Source: Hamiltosporidium tvaerminnensis
Lineage: Eukaryota; Microsporidia; Dubosqiidae
Reading direction: 5' to 3'
Length of the DNA: 64,000 nt
Assembly (NCBI GenBank): GCA_022605425.2
Contig: CM061248.1
Location: forward strand, 558,001 to 622,000
Positions within the stretch are counted from its first letter, which is position 1, and each line of letters begins with the position of its first letter. A model generated the notes under the pieces. The model was not told where the DNA came from and did no database searches. It saw only the letters and a program-made list of their open reading frames with translations. The position numbers and the translations under genes were made by a program. Below are positions 1-11,507 of this stretch, in pieces.

Positions 1-1290
1 TGATTTCCGCATTCATCCAGTAATTCGAAAAAATTATCTGACCATATATTTATAATACCTTGAATGCCTCTTTAGGCTCACCAGTTTTACTTCCACAGCT
101 GTTTGTTTTAGGAATGAAAGCTTTTCTGGTATTATTTACCTTTCTAAACATTTCTCTGCTAGATGTTTGGTATTATATTTCTGAATGAGATCTATTTGCT
201 TTATCATGAACTTTCTCTTCTTAGCTCAGTGTATCTCTTTTCCTCATTTCTCAATCTATATATCTTTAAGTATCGACTCTAAACTACTTTTTTGTTTCAG
301 AAAGCAATAGGCCTCATTCTTAGCTTTGGTTATGCTTGCACATTCCTCATCAAAGCATTCATTTCTTTTAATACTTCGCTTAAATCAAATGGATACACGG
401 CCTGTTGCTACTATATTTTGTTTAAGCCTGTTCCAATGTCAGCTATATCTTCCTTAATCCGTTCTCTAACTATTCTTTTAGTTTTTGACTCATATATTTT
501 CTTCCTTTTCTCATGTTTTAACATACAGGTGTTACATCCAACAGAACTAGTTCATTTTTGATTTCTGGTGTGTGAGATTATTGCTATTAGTTGTGCAACA
601 AGGAGGAAATAATCCCTATCGATATTTGCACTGCATTGTACTCTAATATATTGTAAGATGGTGTTGTGACGTTTGATAATGTGTATATGATCTATTTGGT
701 AGACCGTATCTTAGTCCGGGGTCGTTTAAGTACCCCTGTGTATGTTCCCACGATCCAAAAACTGTTCCCAAAATTAAATTTCCTCTTATTGCAAAATTAA
801 GTAGTCGGAATCCATTTTCGGAATGCTCCTTATGTAAAGTATAATTTCTAATACTGCTACAGACATAATCTTTTCCTATTTTTGCGTCCATGTCTCCTAA
901 CAGAAATCGAATGTATTTTCTAGGACAATCTTCATATACTTTCCCTAAGAGAGCATAAAAGGCTTTCTTTTCCTCTCCAGTTGAATCTTCTGCGAGAGCA
1001 TATGTATTGAGGATAATATAGTTCAATTTTTTTCTTTTATTTTGATTCTAGATTGCCTGGGTTTGTAGCTCAGAAAATCATTTACAAGCGGTTTTATTTT
1101 GTTTTCAACCATGAATTCTGTCCCCAGTAGGTGGTGTTTTCGTGACAGCTATAGTAGAGTGAAATGCTCTTCTTATTCACATTTCTTTTTCCTGTCGATT
1201 CAAGTTCTTGTGGGCCTACAATGACGATGTTACGTTGAGAGATCACATCAGACAGACACTCTGGGGCCTCGATCATATGTAGGGAACGCT
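1..1290 (-). pseudogene. Decayed RTE-like non-LTR retroelement (APE endonuclease and linker)
   Basis: Read on the minus strand, this is a broken APE-type (exonuclease/endonuclease/phosphatase) domain of a non-LTR retrotransposon. An N-terminal piece (1276-1094) contains IVIVGPQELESTGK and LYYSCHE, matching the 'D-I-V-x-L-Q-E-x-R-W...YSGHE' region of animal RTE-like elements. After a frame break the next piece (1026-643) holds LLGDMDAKIG, the GDFNAKIG catalytic block with Asn changed to Asp, and ENGFRLLNFAIRGNL (the NGxRLINFA block). The domain ends near 560-620 with NIDRDYFLLVAQL, where the family has SDHyLVvAkL, so the catalytic His is Tyr. Further on are a basic linker (KIYESKTKRIVRERIKEDIA, 540-420) and WSDNFFELLDECGN near 10-50, the usual lead-in to the reverse transcriptase, which lies beyond the window edge. 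Stops and frameshifts throughout mean it is dead. Confidence 0.75.
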
Positions 1291-1339
1291 AATTTCATGT
1301 TGCAAGTAGAATTTTGGTTTTTTGTTTAATTACGCTAAC

Positions 1340-1560
1340 TATTTTTTGAATTTCCGTCTGAGTTTAATTAAGTTTTTGGGTTTCGTAACATGTTGGTTTT
1401 AAAGAGTGGCTTGTTAGCCTTACGCCCAAGCCCGGAAAACTAATTCCTTCTGGTTCTTACTTACGACAAGCAGGGAATACTCTAGGTCAATTCTGTCTCC
1501 GGCAAGGAGGGACCGATCAAACCTATATTTGTTATCAAATTTGGGTTTGATTGCAAATGA
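1340..1560 (-). repeat. 5' UTR segment of the RTE-like element
   Basis: This GC-richer stretch lies just upstream of the decayed endonuclease on the minus strand. It contains GGGCGTAAGGCTAACAAGCC followed by a TGTTACGAAACC-like block, a leader pattern I associate with arthropod RTE-like elements (GTAGGGCTAACAACCC...GTTACGAAACC). It aligns to 17226-17465 over most of its length, for example GGTTTTAAAGAGTGG against GGTTTAAAGGGTGGG and AATACTCTAGGTCAATTCTG against AATACTTCAAGCCAATTCTG. That marks it as part of a repeated leader. Confidence 0.6.
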
Positions 1561-4500
1561 TAAGTTTGGACTAAGAACCTCTGCTTGGCATGTTTTTTAA
1601 GATGAAATACGTAAGCTCACAATAAAGCAGCCAACCTATAGTACTTTTTCTCAATAAGCCTTTTTTTGAACTTTATAAAGAATTTGGTCAAAGGACTTGA
1701 GTTATTTGATGAAAAGGTATAAAAAACATGAAGTCTGCATCTCTCAGTTGTAAAGCAAACTCATGATGTTTATTAAACACACCCAGTAAAAACAATTTAG
1801 AAAAAAACGTATCTGATACATAAACCAACTATTTGTTCGATACTTATTCCATAATTACTCCGTCTGCACTTTAAATCACAGCTTTAATTTCGTTCTGAAT
1901 TAACCGAAGTTTGACATCATATTTTTATTTATTCATAATGAAGCCATTCAAGAACAATCTCAGATACGATTGATTTTTTCCATTTCTTTTTATAAAATCG
2001 TAAGTTTTGAACCATGATATACACCAACCCATTTTTTAATTGAAGCCATCAAAATCGATATTTTTATATTCCATATTAATTTAGACTAAGGATAATTTTC
2101 TTAAAAAATTTGATTACAGAAAATCCGGGTTCTATATACATTTTTACTCGTGTAAATTTTAAGATGAACTACATTTAAATCTTACTATTACGGGTTTATT
2201 AAATAAATCTATGCTTTTTCCGTTGTATTATATGTTGCCATATCTATTTAGCTGTATAATACATTTGCGTCGAAAATACAGTACTTATAATAAAAGATTA
2301 CATAACTTGCTTTTTTGATTTCTTTGATAAAACACTTCTATTTAAATTAATTGTGAAGCTCTTGAACTTAATCTAAATTTTTTATTTTCTTTACCCATGG
2401 TCTTTTACATAGCCCAAATACATTTCTCTCAGCTTTATTTAGGGTGTGTTCTGACAAAATAAATTCTCAATGGGGCACGGAACGCCTGTAAGTAGCTATT
2501 ATTTCTCTATCGGCTTCGTATTTTTTGCATTCTTATAGCCAATCAATCTTTTAAACACAGATGTAAATTGTGTATGATTCTTTTCAGCTTTGATATCTTA
2601 TAAAACAATTTAAGCTTGCTCAGAATTTTTTTTGGGATCTTTCTGTATTTCTAAAAACAAATTGGTTCCTTTCCTGTGGATAAATCTTTATGAAAGCAAG
2701 ATCGATCTAATTAAACTTAGCAGTTACTCTTCGAAGTAGTAAATACAAAGGTTTTTCTTTTCTCAAGATAATTCTTTCTAGAAGCTGTAATCTAAAAAAT
2801 GTGGTTTCTGTAACCAATTTGGCGCCTTATGTTTGATATTTGTATTATAAAAGAGAGTTGGCTTGATTTTGGCCTCGTTTGAATGTAGAAAAACATTTAG
2901 CTAGTGATAAGTTAGCAATACTCTTGCATGCATTTCCCTTTTAATCCTATTCATCTCATTAGAGTTTCTAAGTATGAAAACTTTTTATTCTAAACACAGT
3001 CTTCATTACCTAATGAATTATAGTTTAAGATAAACAATAGTGAACCATAAATTTCTAAGGTTTGTTGATGTAAAAGAAAGATACAAGTAATACATATATG
3101 GTATTTAAATTATGCAACCTGAAATAGTAATAAATAATTTGATTAATCAAGAAATATAAAAGTGTATTATATTAATATCGAGGTCACTAGTAATTCATAA
3201 TGCTATTAGTTTTTACATTATTTTTACTATTTTTAATTCTTTGTAAAATTCTTGTTTATATTGAGTCTTTTTATTTCATACCTTTATGTCTTATGTATTC
3301 CGGTTTGCCATTTCCTATTCAGCTCTTTTTAGTGTTTTTTCACCAAAAAGGCTAAAAAAAGTCATTAAATAGAAATGATACTGAAATATGGCACATTAAA
3401 TTCAAAGTTGTTTGTGGTTTTTAATTTTTCGAAATAGTAGTTGTTAAGCATACAAAAAGATTTTCAGACCTTCTAGCTACAAGATGTAAGAAAATATATG
3501 TAAGAATTCCCTCTACATTCTAAATATAATTTTTTATTTTTTGTTTAAATTGTCAGTTATGTTATGTAAATAAATGTAGGATAATTTACAATGCACGGAA
3601 TTTAAGTGTTCAAAGAAAAAATTTTTTATTAGCGTTTTATAAGCTGTCAATATACGATTGCATACAAAATGAGAATGCAATTAATTAGAAAAAGAACAAA
3701 AGTCTTTATTTAGCTAAAAAGATGATCTTTGTTGCTAAATGTTAATTTAGACGAGAATAGTCGTTTTTTCTTTAATTCAATTTGCTTATTATTTAAACGG
3801 ATCACATTAGTTGCATATTAGGTAAATGTATTTATAGCTCAAATTAGACTAAAATACCATGGTATTAAATTAAACTACATATCAATATGTTGAACGTTGT
3901 TTATATTAGTTTTTCGAAAATAAAAAATTAACTGTTATAAATCCAAAATATCACCGAAATAGGATTAGTTTGTATAAATTATGTAAATGTTTGAATTTAT
4001 ATGAAGTAAAAGAATAAATCGCGGTTGTTAACGTGATCAGCATACACACAAACATATTTGCTGGTTTAAGATAGTAAAATGACTTTCAGATTTTAAATAT
4101 TCTTTGATTTTCTGTTTGTGACTAACCTATTTCGATTGTGAAGTAATTTAATCATGACCAAATATATAAAATCTCACCTTCTGAACGTTTTTAACTACAC
4201 TAATAAATAATTTATGGTAGGTGTAACACAATCGAAATATCAAGGTTGGGTCAAACCTACAAATCATAAATAAAAATAAAAAATCAAAAAAGATATTTTA
4301 ATTAGGTATAACGATAAATTGGGTATCCAAAAAATATAGTCTTGGCATATACTATAATATATATATTCGAAAAAAAACATGAAGTTATTTTTATCTTTCG
4401 TCTATTATATTTTTTTAACTGTATATCTCTAAAATCCTAATCTGAAAAAAAAAATACAAGTGTAACTTTAATTAAGCGGTCCCATGCCACTTTACAGATT

Positions 4501-5351
4501 AAAATAATAATAAAACCCCCTCAATGCCTAGGATTGTCTTGGAAGTGCAAAATTAAACGTTAATTAGAAACATATTTGTCATGCCACACCCATGAAAATG
4601 CATTAAATGATAGTAATTTGCTACTAAGCTAGGTATTTATTTTTAATCGAACAGAGAAATAAACATATAAGCAAAAATTTAAGAAATCGCAAAATATTTT
4701 TTCTTTTGAGATATAATTTAGCAATAAAAAGCATCAGTATAAATATTATGAATATAGTGGTTTTTCAACGTTTTTAAAAAATTCGAATTTATCCGTTAGG
4801 GCTATTTCAGCATAAAGATAGTTGAGATAAATAAAGTTTAAGGTGACGTAAAAACTGTTTCAAGATGCAACGATGCGATATAAATCTAATTTATTTGTAT
4901 TTTGGCCTTTTCACGTGTTTTTAGTGTTTAAATATTTGAAAAGTATTTTTCAGCTAATAATGCAACTCATAGATATTTTTTGTCGCTATTGCTATATTTA
5001 AAAAAAAAAAATTAACTTTAATATTAAATTTATTTGGTCTCTAAGGACAGCTAGATAAGATAATAATAAAAATCTATCGAACAATCCGTTATTTCTATCC
5101 GAAAAAACATTTATAAAATAATATTGGCTTTTTATACTTTTGAAAAAAATTCTTTTGCATTAGTAACCATTATAAATCATTACTACAGAATTATATGCAA
5201 TGTTTTATCTGACATTTTGATCAAAAAAAAGAAATCAAAAAAAAATTGCAATCAAAAAGAGATTTTAAACTCTATTTAGTAAATTCAAAATTGATTTTTT
5301 GGACAGTGATGTATTTATTTTAAAAAAATACTGTTAGGCATCAATAAAAAA
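1561..5351. other. AT-rich intergenic stretch
   Basis: About 3.8 kb of very AT-rich sequence with many stops in all frames. I see no gene, RNA gene or identifiable transposon here. A few slightly GC-richer patches (for example 2440-2520) may be eroded repeats, but nothing can be assigned. Confidence 0.5.
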
Positions 5352-5501
5352 ATGAATTTGAATAATCTGAGACCTAATGGAAGCTATAGAATAGAAAATA
5401 CGATTACTGGTGTCATACCAACAAGATCAAGCGACTCTGCTCGCGCCTACGAGATTGTTATAAACAATGATATATTTGGGAATAATTCTATTGATAGCTA
5501 A
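5352..5501 (+). CDS. Possible small ORF, 49 aa, unknown
   Basis: A short ATG-to-TAA reading frame in an island (about 5370-5470) that is richer in G and C than its surroundings. Its predicted peptide has balanced composition (contains RPNGSYRIENTITGVIPTRS and ARAYEIVINNDIFGNN) rather than the K/N/I/F bias of chance ORFs nearby. No CCC start motif precedes it. I do not recognise it. It could equally be a remnant of a larger decayed gene or element. Confidence 0.25.
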   Translation: MNLNNLRPNGSYRIENTITGVIPTRSSDSARAYEIVINNDIFGNNSIDS

Positions 5502-7159
5502 CAAACGTGAAGCCAAAGATCTTTTAACATAAACCTAGCTATACAAAATAATCTTCAAATTTCGAATCGAGAACTACACCATGAAAATCAACATTATCAG
5601 TTGGTTTTTAAGCTAAAGTTTAAATACATTTTCTTGCTTTTCCTTCAAAATACAATTTTTATGTTTTTATCAGCAACTTCTACTTATGGAAATATTTTTA
5701 TTACTTTTTTTCCTTAACTATTTGGTAATTCTATTTATATTTTACAAATATATAAAAAAGAATAAAAATATTAATATATTTTCCATGGTATTGTCATTTT
5801 TATTATATTAGCAAATGCATTTTTGCTACAAATAATTATACAGGCTGTGTTAGATAAAAATTCCACGTTTTTATTGCATTAAAAACTATATACTTTAATA
5901 TTTCTTAAAAATTGTTCTATTATTTATGGATGTTTTCAAAGTTTTTTTTTTTAGAAAAATATTTTATTCATTTTTTAAAATTGAAAATTAGTATTATAGC
6001 GATTTTTTTCTTTTTAGATTTGATTTCTTCAAATTAAATGCATTAAAGGTATCTCATAAAAAGTACTAGTATCTATTAAATACTTTCTGGCTATATTTTT
6101 TATATCGTTTTTCACCAACTAAGTGCTGCATTACTATTATTTTTTAATATTTTTATTTTGTGCTTTAATGTTTCAAAATTAGCCAATATTAAGTTATTTG
6201 ATTGTGTTTTACGGTTTAGCTAATTATTAATAAATCCTTATGTCTTTCATCTCAAATGCTTAAAAAAATGTTTTTAAATTGTTCTATAGTTATTTACTAT
6301 TGTTTGGTAGCGAGGATATTCCGCTCTAACAAGCTATTTATGGGAAAATTTAAAAAATATTTCCTTCTATTGCTATATCTGATTAAATTTTATTCAAACA
6401 ATATCACATATTTTACATTGGCAACCGTAATTTTTTTTATAACATTAAGAAAATTCTAGGTTTAATGTATACCATGCTTGTTTTCTCCAATACTCTATCG
6501 GGATCTCTTACGATACTTCAACTCCTAGCGTTTCGCCTACAAAGTTTAGAGCGTATTTTGTGAGCGTGCTGGTTGCCAGAAGTTCGTTTATGATATTCGT
6601 GCCGGTGTGGGATCGCAGATCTAAACCACTCTAGACTCTTAAGACTTTGCATCATTTCTAACTACTCTAGAATTTCTAAACTCAATAGGCTTCTAGATAT
6701 AAATATCAGGCCGACTCTCATGAGTCTACTTAGAAATGCATGCCATACCAAGATCTTTAAGCTGCCAATTTGGATTCCTGGTTTTTAAAGTTAATATTTC
6801 TGTATTTCTAGAGCGTATAGTCTTATAACTTGAGTATGCCAGTCTAGGTGTCCACTCTTAAAATTGTAAATACATATAAGTTCGGCAACAGGCTGCAGTC
6901 TAGTTTTATAAAAAAAAACATTAAAGCTGAATTGTAGCAAACTGTTCAGCAAGTTTTTTCTCTTTTTTAACAACCCATGAATAAACCAAAAATCTAACGT
7001 GTTTTTATTCTCACCTAAAATTCTAACAATTATATCTACATGCATTTAACATGCTCATTATAAAGCAGAAAATTTTTATTTGCGTTAATCTCTTCCAAAA
7101 AAAATAAAAACGAAATATCATATTTAATAATTATGTAATATAAACATAATTTGATAAGT
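5502..7159. other. Intergenic, with an unexplained GC-richer island
   Basis: Mostly AT-rich non-coding sequence. Around 6470-6790 the composition changes abruptly to a GC-richer block with runs such as GTGAGCGTGCTGGTTGCC. On the minus strand it yields short open stretches with protein-like composition in shifting frames, which suggests an eroded mobile element. No domain could be named. Confidence 0.4.
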
Positions 7160-7990
7160 AGATTATTTAGCGACTCGATGTGAGAAAATACTTTGTTTTG
7201 ACTACACAAGGTGGCATAATGAAATGGTAAGATGTCTGCATTATATTATTGTAAATAGCATTAAGTGCATTTCTACAAAAAGAATATGGAGTCGCACAGT
7301 TTAAGGAATTCTTGATAAAGAATATGGAGAATTTAGAGTCGAGAGCAGAATTGAACAAAAGTCGAACTTCGAAATAATCTCTCGATATTTTCGCTCTGGA
7401 CAAGATTCACAATACAATAACCTTCATTGAAGACGGAACCACGACCTAAGTTTCATTTTGAGTAGTTGAATAAAAAAATTTAGGAAGTATGGTCGATTAT
7501 TTAATGAGTCGGGTCTTACTATAAGATTTGTTTCGAGATAAACCCTTAAAGAATAACTCTGAAATGTATTTTGACAAAGTAACACACAACATACTTAAAA
7601 TAATTCAAATAAACAGGAATATAGAGGCATACATTCACTCGATAGTATCCAATAAGACAGTAAAACTATTTCCTTTGATCGGCCAAAAAGACTTTAGTCT
7701 GGACCAAATGCTGAGAGACTTAAAAGAAAATTTCAGTAAGTGTTATTACCAATGTAGAGATGCAAAACAACCAACTCTTCTTTAAAGCAAGTAAAACGGA
7801 GAAAATAGTGTTAAAAAATTATATGCGAAAAATATTTTCTTCTGTAATATTTTAGATGGCATATCTACTCGAGGGACCCGCCGATAGATAAAATGAAGAG
7901 TCTGATGCGGTGGAAGGTGGTTACATTGTTCGAATGGTGGAATAAATTTTTTAAAAGATAAAAAATTTTATAACCCAGAGCTTAATTAAA
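7160..7990 (+). pseudogene. Relic of Dong/R4-like element (zinc knuckle, endonuclease and 3' end)
   Basis: Nucleotide-level relic of the 3' part of the element present in full at 10013-13811. Segment 7170-7350 aligns to 12975-13150: GACTCGATGTGAGAAAATAC against GACCCGATGTGAAAAAATGC, followed by the 'CATAATGAAatGGT' and 'AATTCTTGATAA' blocks. An open stretch at 7528-7785 retains NIEAYIHSIVSNKTVKL, equivalent to NVEAYIQSIVLKKTVET in the intact element. The relic ends near 7990 in TATAACCCAGAGCTTAATTAA, which parallels the element's 3' end TTTAACCCAGAATTTTATTAA. The reverse-transcriptase part is absent, as expected for an old 5'-truncated insertion. Confidence 0.8.
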
Positions 7991-8479
7991 CAATGAAATA
8001 TTTATAATTCATGTCAGGTTCAAGGTTTGATTGCAAGTAAAAGTGCAATTTATATCTAAGTTATTTAAAAGTGTTCATAAGTAATTGATAGTCTGAAGGT
8101 AAAAAAATATTTTATTTATTGTTTCAAATAAAAAACCACTCAAACAAAATGACATTAATCTTGGCCAAAATAGAAAAAGAAACTAACAAAAGTAAGGCTT
8201 CATATAGAAATCTCAAAGAAAACACGTACGTTTAAAATAGTTTGAAATAAGCTGTGCGTTGATACGAAGAGTTCTTTTATATGTCTTAAATATAAACATA
8301 AAAAGGCTATTAGAATCTTATAAATTTCATGAAAAAAACTATGTATAACAAAAGAGAAAACCCTCGAACTATCCTGATGGCATAACGCAAAATGCGAGAA
8401 ATTCAGGCGATTTCGAAAATAAATCGGTAGAGCACGAATGAAACAAAGCGTGTCTGATATTAATGAATAAAATATATTT

Positions 8480-8840
8480 CATTAGTCAAGCAACTAAAAC
8501 TCATTAATTTAAGTCGATAAATGACTATTAAAAAATCATATAATCTAATAAATATCTAGGTGTTCTTCTGAAGAATATTAACGACAATAGTAGAGAAATA
8601 GAAAAGATTATATATAGGATATAAGGCATACATATACTTCCTAGGAAATTGAAAATCGATAATCATAATTCTACAATGGGAACTATGAAACATATGCAAT
8701 CCTTCTTAGATATAGAGATGTATGCTTGTGAGACATAGCAATTTGCCAAATGTAATGATGCGATGATAGTAATTTGGTGACGTACTTTTAAAGAAAATAT
8801 ACTACACAGTAAAAAATTTGAAAGATACTGAGAATATGCG
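8480..8840 (+). pseudogene. Relic of RTE-like reverse transcriptase C-terminal region
   Basis: Translating the plus strand with stops gives NKYLGVLLKNINDNSREIEK, followed by LPRKLK, then MQSFLDIEMYACET and a short W-x-R-T-F-K-E block. This order (KYLGV, R-I-x-x, K-L/R-x-x-Y-x-T-x-I-x-x-x-x-Y-x-x-E-T-W) is characteristic of the end of the reverse transcriptase in animal RTE-like and related APE non-LTR elements. It differs from the Dong-like elements of this window. It may be another fragment of the same family as 1-1290, but in the opposite orientation. Several in-frame stops are present. Confidence 0.6.
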
Positions 8841-9998
8841 GCAATATCGTTTTCAAAAGTTGCTATTAGAATTCAAATTTGTAAATAAAGTCACAAGAAC
8901 CAAGACCAAGCGTATTTATGTTAAGGAAAAAGAGAAATTTAAATATTCAAATACTGTGCATGTAACTTCGAAGGTTAAAGATTATATTTCATATGAAAAG
9001 TAGATTGCTAAATGAAATGAAAATGAAAAGGTAGAATCGGTATAGATGAATATTAAAAGGTTTCTTGATAGCAAAAGGTAATGGTTTACATAAAACTAAG
9101 TTCTAGTTTTTAAGTCGCCTCGAAGCCATAGAGTAAGTTGCTATTTCAGCAACACCGTAACTTTCAAAAATTATTAAAGTAAGAATAAATTATATTTTTT
9201 GATAATATAAAAGAGAAAAGGGATATTTTTAAATATATCTGATGAAATAGTTGAAATTCTGGGGTTTCGGAGCTGGTTTTTTCTTGGCCAATTTTTCTAT
9301 ATCAGATATAATGTTCGGAACACCTATTTCTATTTTTCTTTTGTTTAACAGCGAACCCATGTGGCTATTCTCCGAGCCATTGTTATTAAATAAAATTTAA
9401 ACATGTTTTCCTTACGTGTAGGTATACCATCAAATTTAAGAAGAGAATATAGATCCATTGAAACAGCAAAACCTATAAAATACAACCAGGTAAGAATATA
9501 ATACATATCTACTAAAATTTAAAATATATATACTTTAAATTCAAATTGAAATTAAAAAATATTTTTTGAGGATTCAAATTTTTTTTTCCAACATTAAACA
9601 TAATTAGGCCTTTATTTTTAGTCGATAAATGATTTAGAACAAATTGAAAAATATGTCTCCATGCAATCTTTAATAAATAAATCTTAAATTAAAATTAATT
9701 TTTATATTCCCTTTAAAAACAATTTTGGGATTTATATTTTTTTTAAATTAACTATAACGTATTTTACTATAATTATACCAGTTTAAACTATATAGATTTT
9801 TATTGTGGCATAATAAATGTAAATGTAGAACTGAAATTTTTTAGTATAAAATAGAACAATTGGGCTGATTTCCAATAAATCATTAAATTCTTCTAAAGTT
9901 TTTACACACTGCTCTCAACTATAATAAATCGATTACTTAATATTTTATTTAGGGATTATTTTCTATAATTTATAGTTAATTAAAAATATATTATATTT
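8841..9998. other. AT-rich intergenic stretch
   Basis: No gene recognised. 9000-9160 might contain the eroded 3' tail of the RTE-like relic, but this cannot be shown. The rest is low-complexity AT-rich sequence with stops in every frame. Confidence 0.5.
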
Positions 9999-10012
9999 TG
10001 TTTTACTCAAAT
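9999..10012 (+). repeat. Target-site duplication, left copy
   Basis: TGTTTTACTCAAAT (14 bp) immediately before the first base of the Dong-like element. An identical copy follows the element at 13812-13825. This is the expected footprint of target-primed reverse transcription. Confidence 0.9.
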
Positions 10013-11507
10013 GGGTAGAAAGAAAAATGTTAGCAGCGAAATACTGAAAAATACCAAAATAAAGGCTGCAAACGACGCTGATGAGGTGAAAAAGTGTGAT
10101 AGTGAGGTACAAAAATGTAAGCTACACCCACCGGCGATTTCCCTACCTTCCTCCTCCTACACAACAATAACACCTCCACCACCAAGCCAAACATGCAGTA
10201 AAATGCAAAATAGTGGGCTTGACACCTTACCTTCGCCTAATGCACCAGTTCCCTCTTCGGTTGAAGTCTCTGCGTGCGAGCCATCGTACGACATGACAAA
10301 CCCCTGTACTCTAGCTATTCCGGAAGGTAACAGGCTAATGGCGTTGCAGACGATATTCGATTCCGTAACAACCGACCCGAAGGAATGGCCTCGAATTGTT
10401 TTTTTTGCAGTACAGACAAGGTTTGAAAGAATGCCAAGAAATGGCTGGACAGAGCTTTACAGGTACTATAATGAGAAATTCGGCTGCACTGAAACTCTCG
10501 AAGTGTTAAAAAAATTGGCACAAAGTGAGATGGGAAAGGAAGTAAAATCAGAAGAGAATGGAGAGCGACGTAGAATCGCCACTTGTCTCGCTGATACATG
10601 CACCTTGACCGACACCACGGAGTACATAAACCTGAGAGATAAATTCTTGAGTAAAATCAAAGAAATCTCGATGAATGAAATTGGAAAAGTGGTGGTCCGA
10701 ACTAGAAAACATCCAAATAAATTGGTTGATAGTAAAGTTCTGGATCTCATTAACCGAGTAGTCGGTGAATATGCAGGAGCTCATGTACCTGAGTCAATTT
10801 CGGAAGCCGCGTATATCATGCAAGCTGCGCAGATATGCTATGACGAGGCAACACGTAAAGAGAAGCCTAGATCCGCTTGGAAGGAAAACATAGAAAGTAA
10901 AATTTCTAAGTTAGTATTTTCCAAAGATCTTCTCGAGAAGGCTCGTAAGCAGGAAAAGCTCTCCACCTCGGAAACAAAGAGCCTTAAGAAAATCATGCGA
11001 GAGTTTAATTTAAACTTGAGCAGTGTAACTGATCTTTCTGGGGCTTTAGTTAAGAAGAATGAGTCTTTGAATGTTTACGAGAAAAAAATTACGATGTATG
11101 AAAGTAGGAAGCAATTCCGAAAAGAGAATCGTATGTTTGAGCTTTTCCGAGGTCGATTTTATCGTGGGTTATCTGAGCGTGTGGAATCCGAGCATGTGGT
11201 TAGTCGTGATGAAATTGTGAGTTTTTGGTCTACAATGTGGAACAAAAATGATGACACAGTCACGTATGATGATTATTTGATTCCATTTGTATCAGATAAT
11301 CATCCGACCACGTTTCCTTCACTTGATGAATTTGTAAATATCATTAATTGGCTTCCCAATTGGAAAGCTGCTGGAATTGATGGTATTTACAATTTTTTCA
11401 TTCAGAAACTTACAACTCTACACAAATATCTTTATGATACTGTGAAAGTTATATGTTTAGAAGGAACACTTAAAGATATTGGTTTTACAGCGGGTTTACA
11501 TATTTGA
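10011..11507 (+). pseudogene. Dong-like element, N-terminal ORF up to the start of the RT domain
   Basis: 498 codons. The N-terminus is Pro/Ser/Thr-rich with poly-Pro (TPPPPSQT). A long helical, Lys/Glu-rich region follows, ending in NWLPNWKAAGIDGIYNFFIQ, the block that precedes RT motif 1 in R2/R4/Dong elements (W-K-A-x-G-x-D-G-I). The frame closes at a TGA three codons after the heptamer GGGTTTA (11492-11498). The RT continues in the -1 frame as TYLIQKGIPQRGSDYRPI. The apparent start codon uses A and T from the duplicated target site, so the true element start may be missing. Confidence 0.8.
11492..11498 (+). other. Candidate -1 frameshift heptamer G GGT TTA
   Basis: The heptamer follows the X XXY YYZ rule in the frame of the upstream ORF (codons GCG-GGT-TTA). 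It lies nine bases before the TGA stop. A -1 slip here enters exactly the frame that encodes the reverse transcriptase. The same heptamer is used by the yeast L-A virus. It is conserved in copy 2 (25730-25736, minus). A single-base deletion in a common ancestor would explain the frame change equally well. Confidence 0.4.

Noticed and set aside
292-561. 89-codon plus-strand open frame
   Set aside because: It starts at TTG and is antisense to the linker of the decayed RTE-like element; the minus strand explains the sequence.
10315-10784. Several minus-strand open frames over the Dong-like ORF (also mirrored in copy 2 and at 13446-13766)
   Set aside because: They are antisense shadows of a well-supported coding region, identical in position in both copies.
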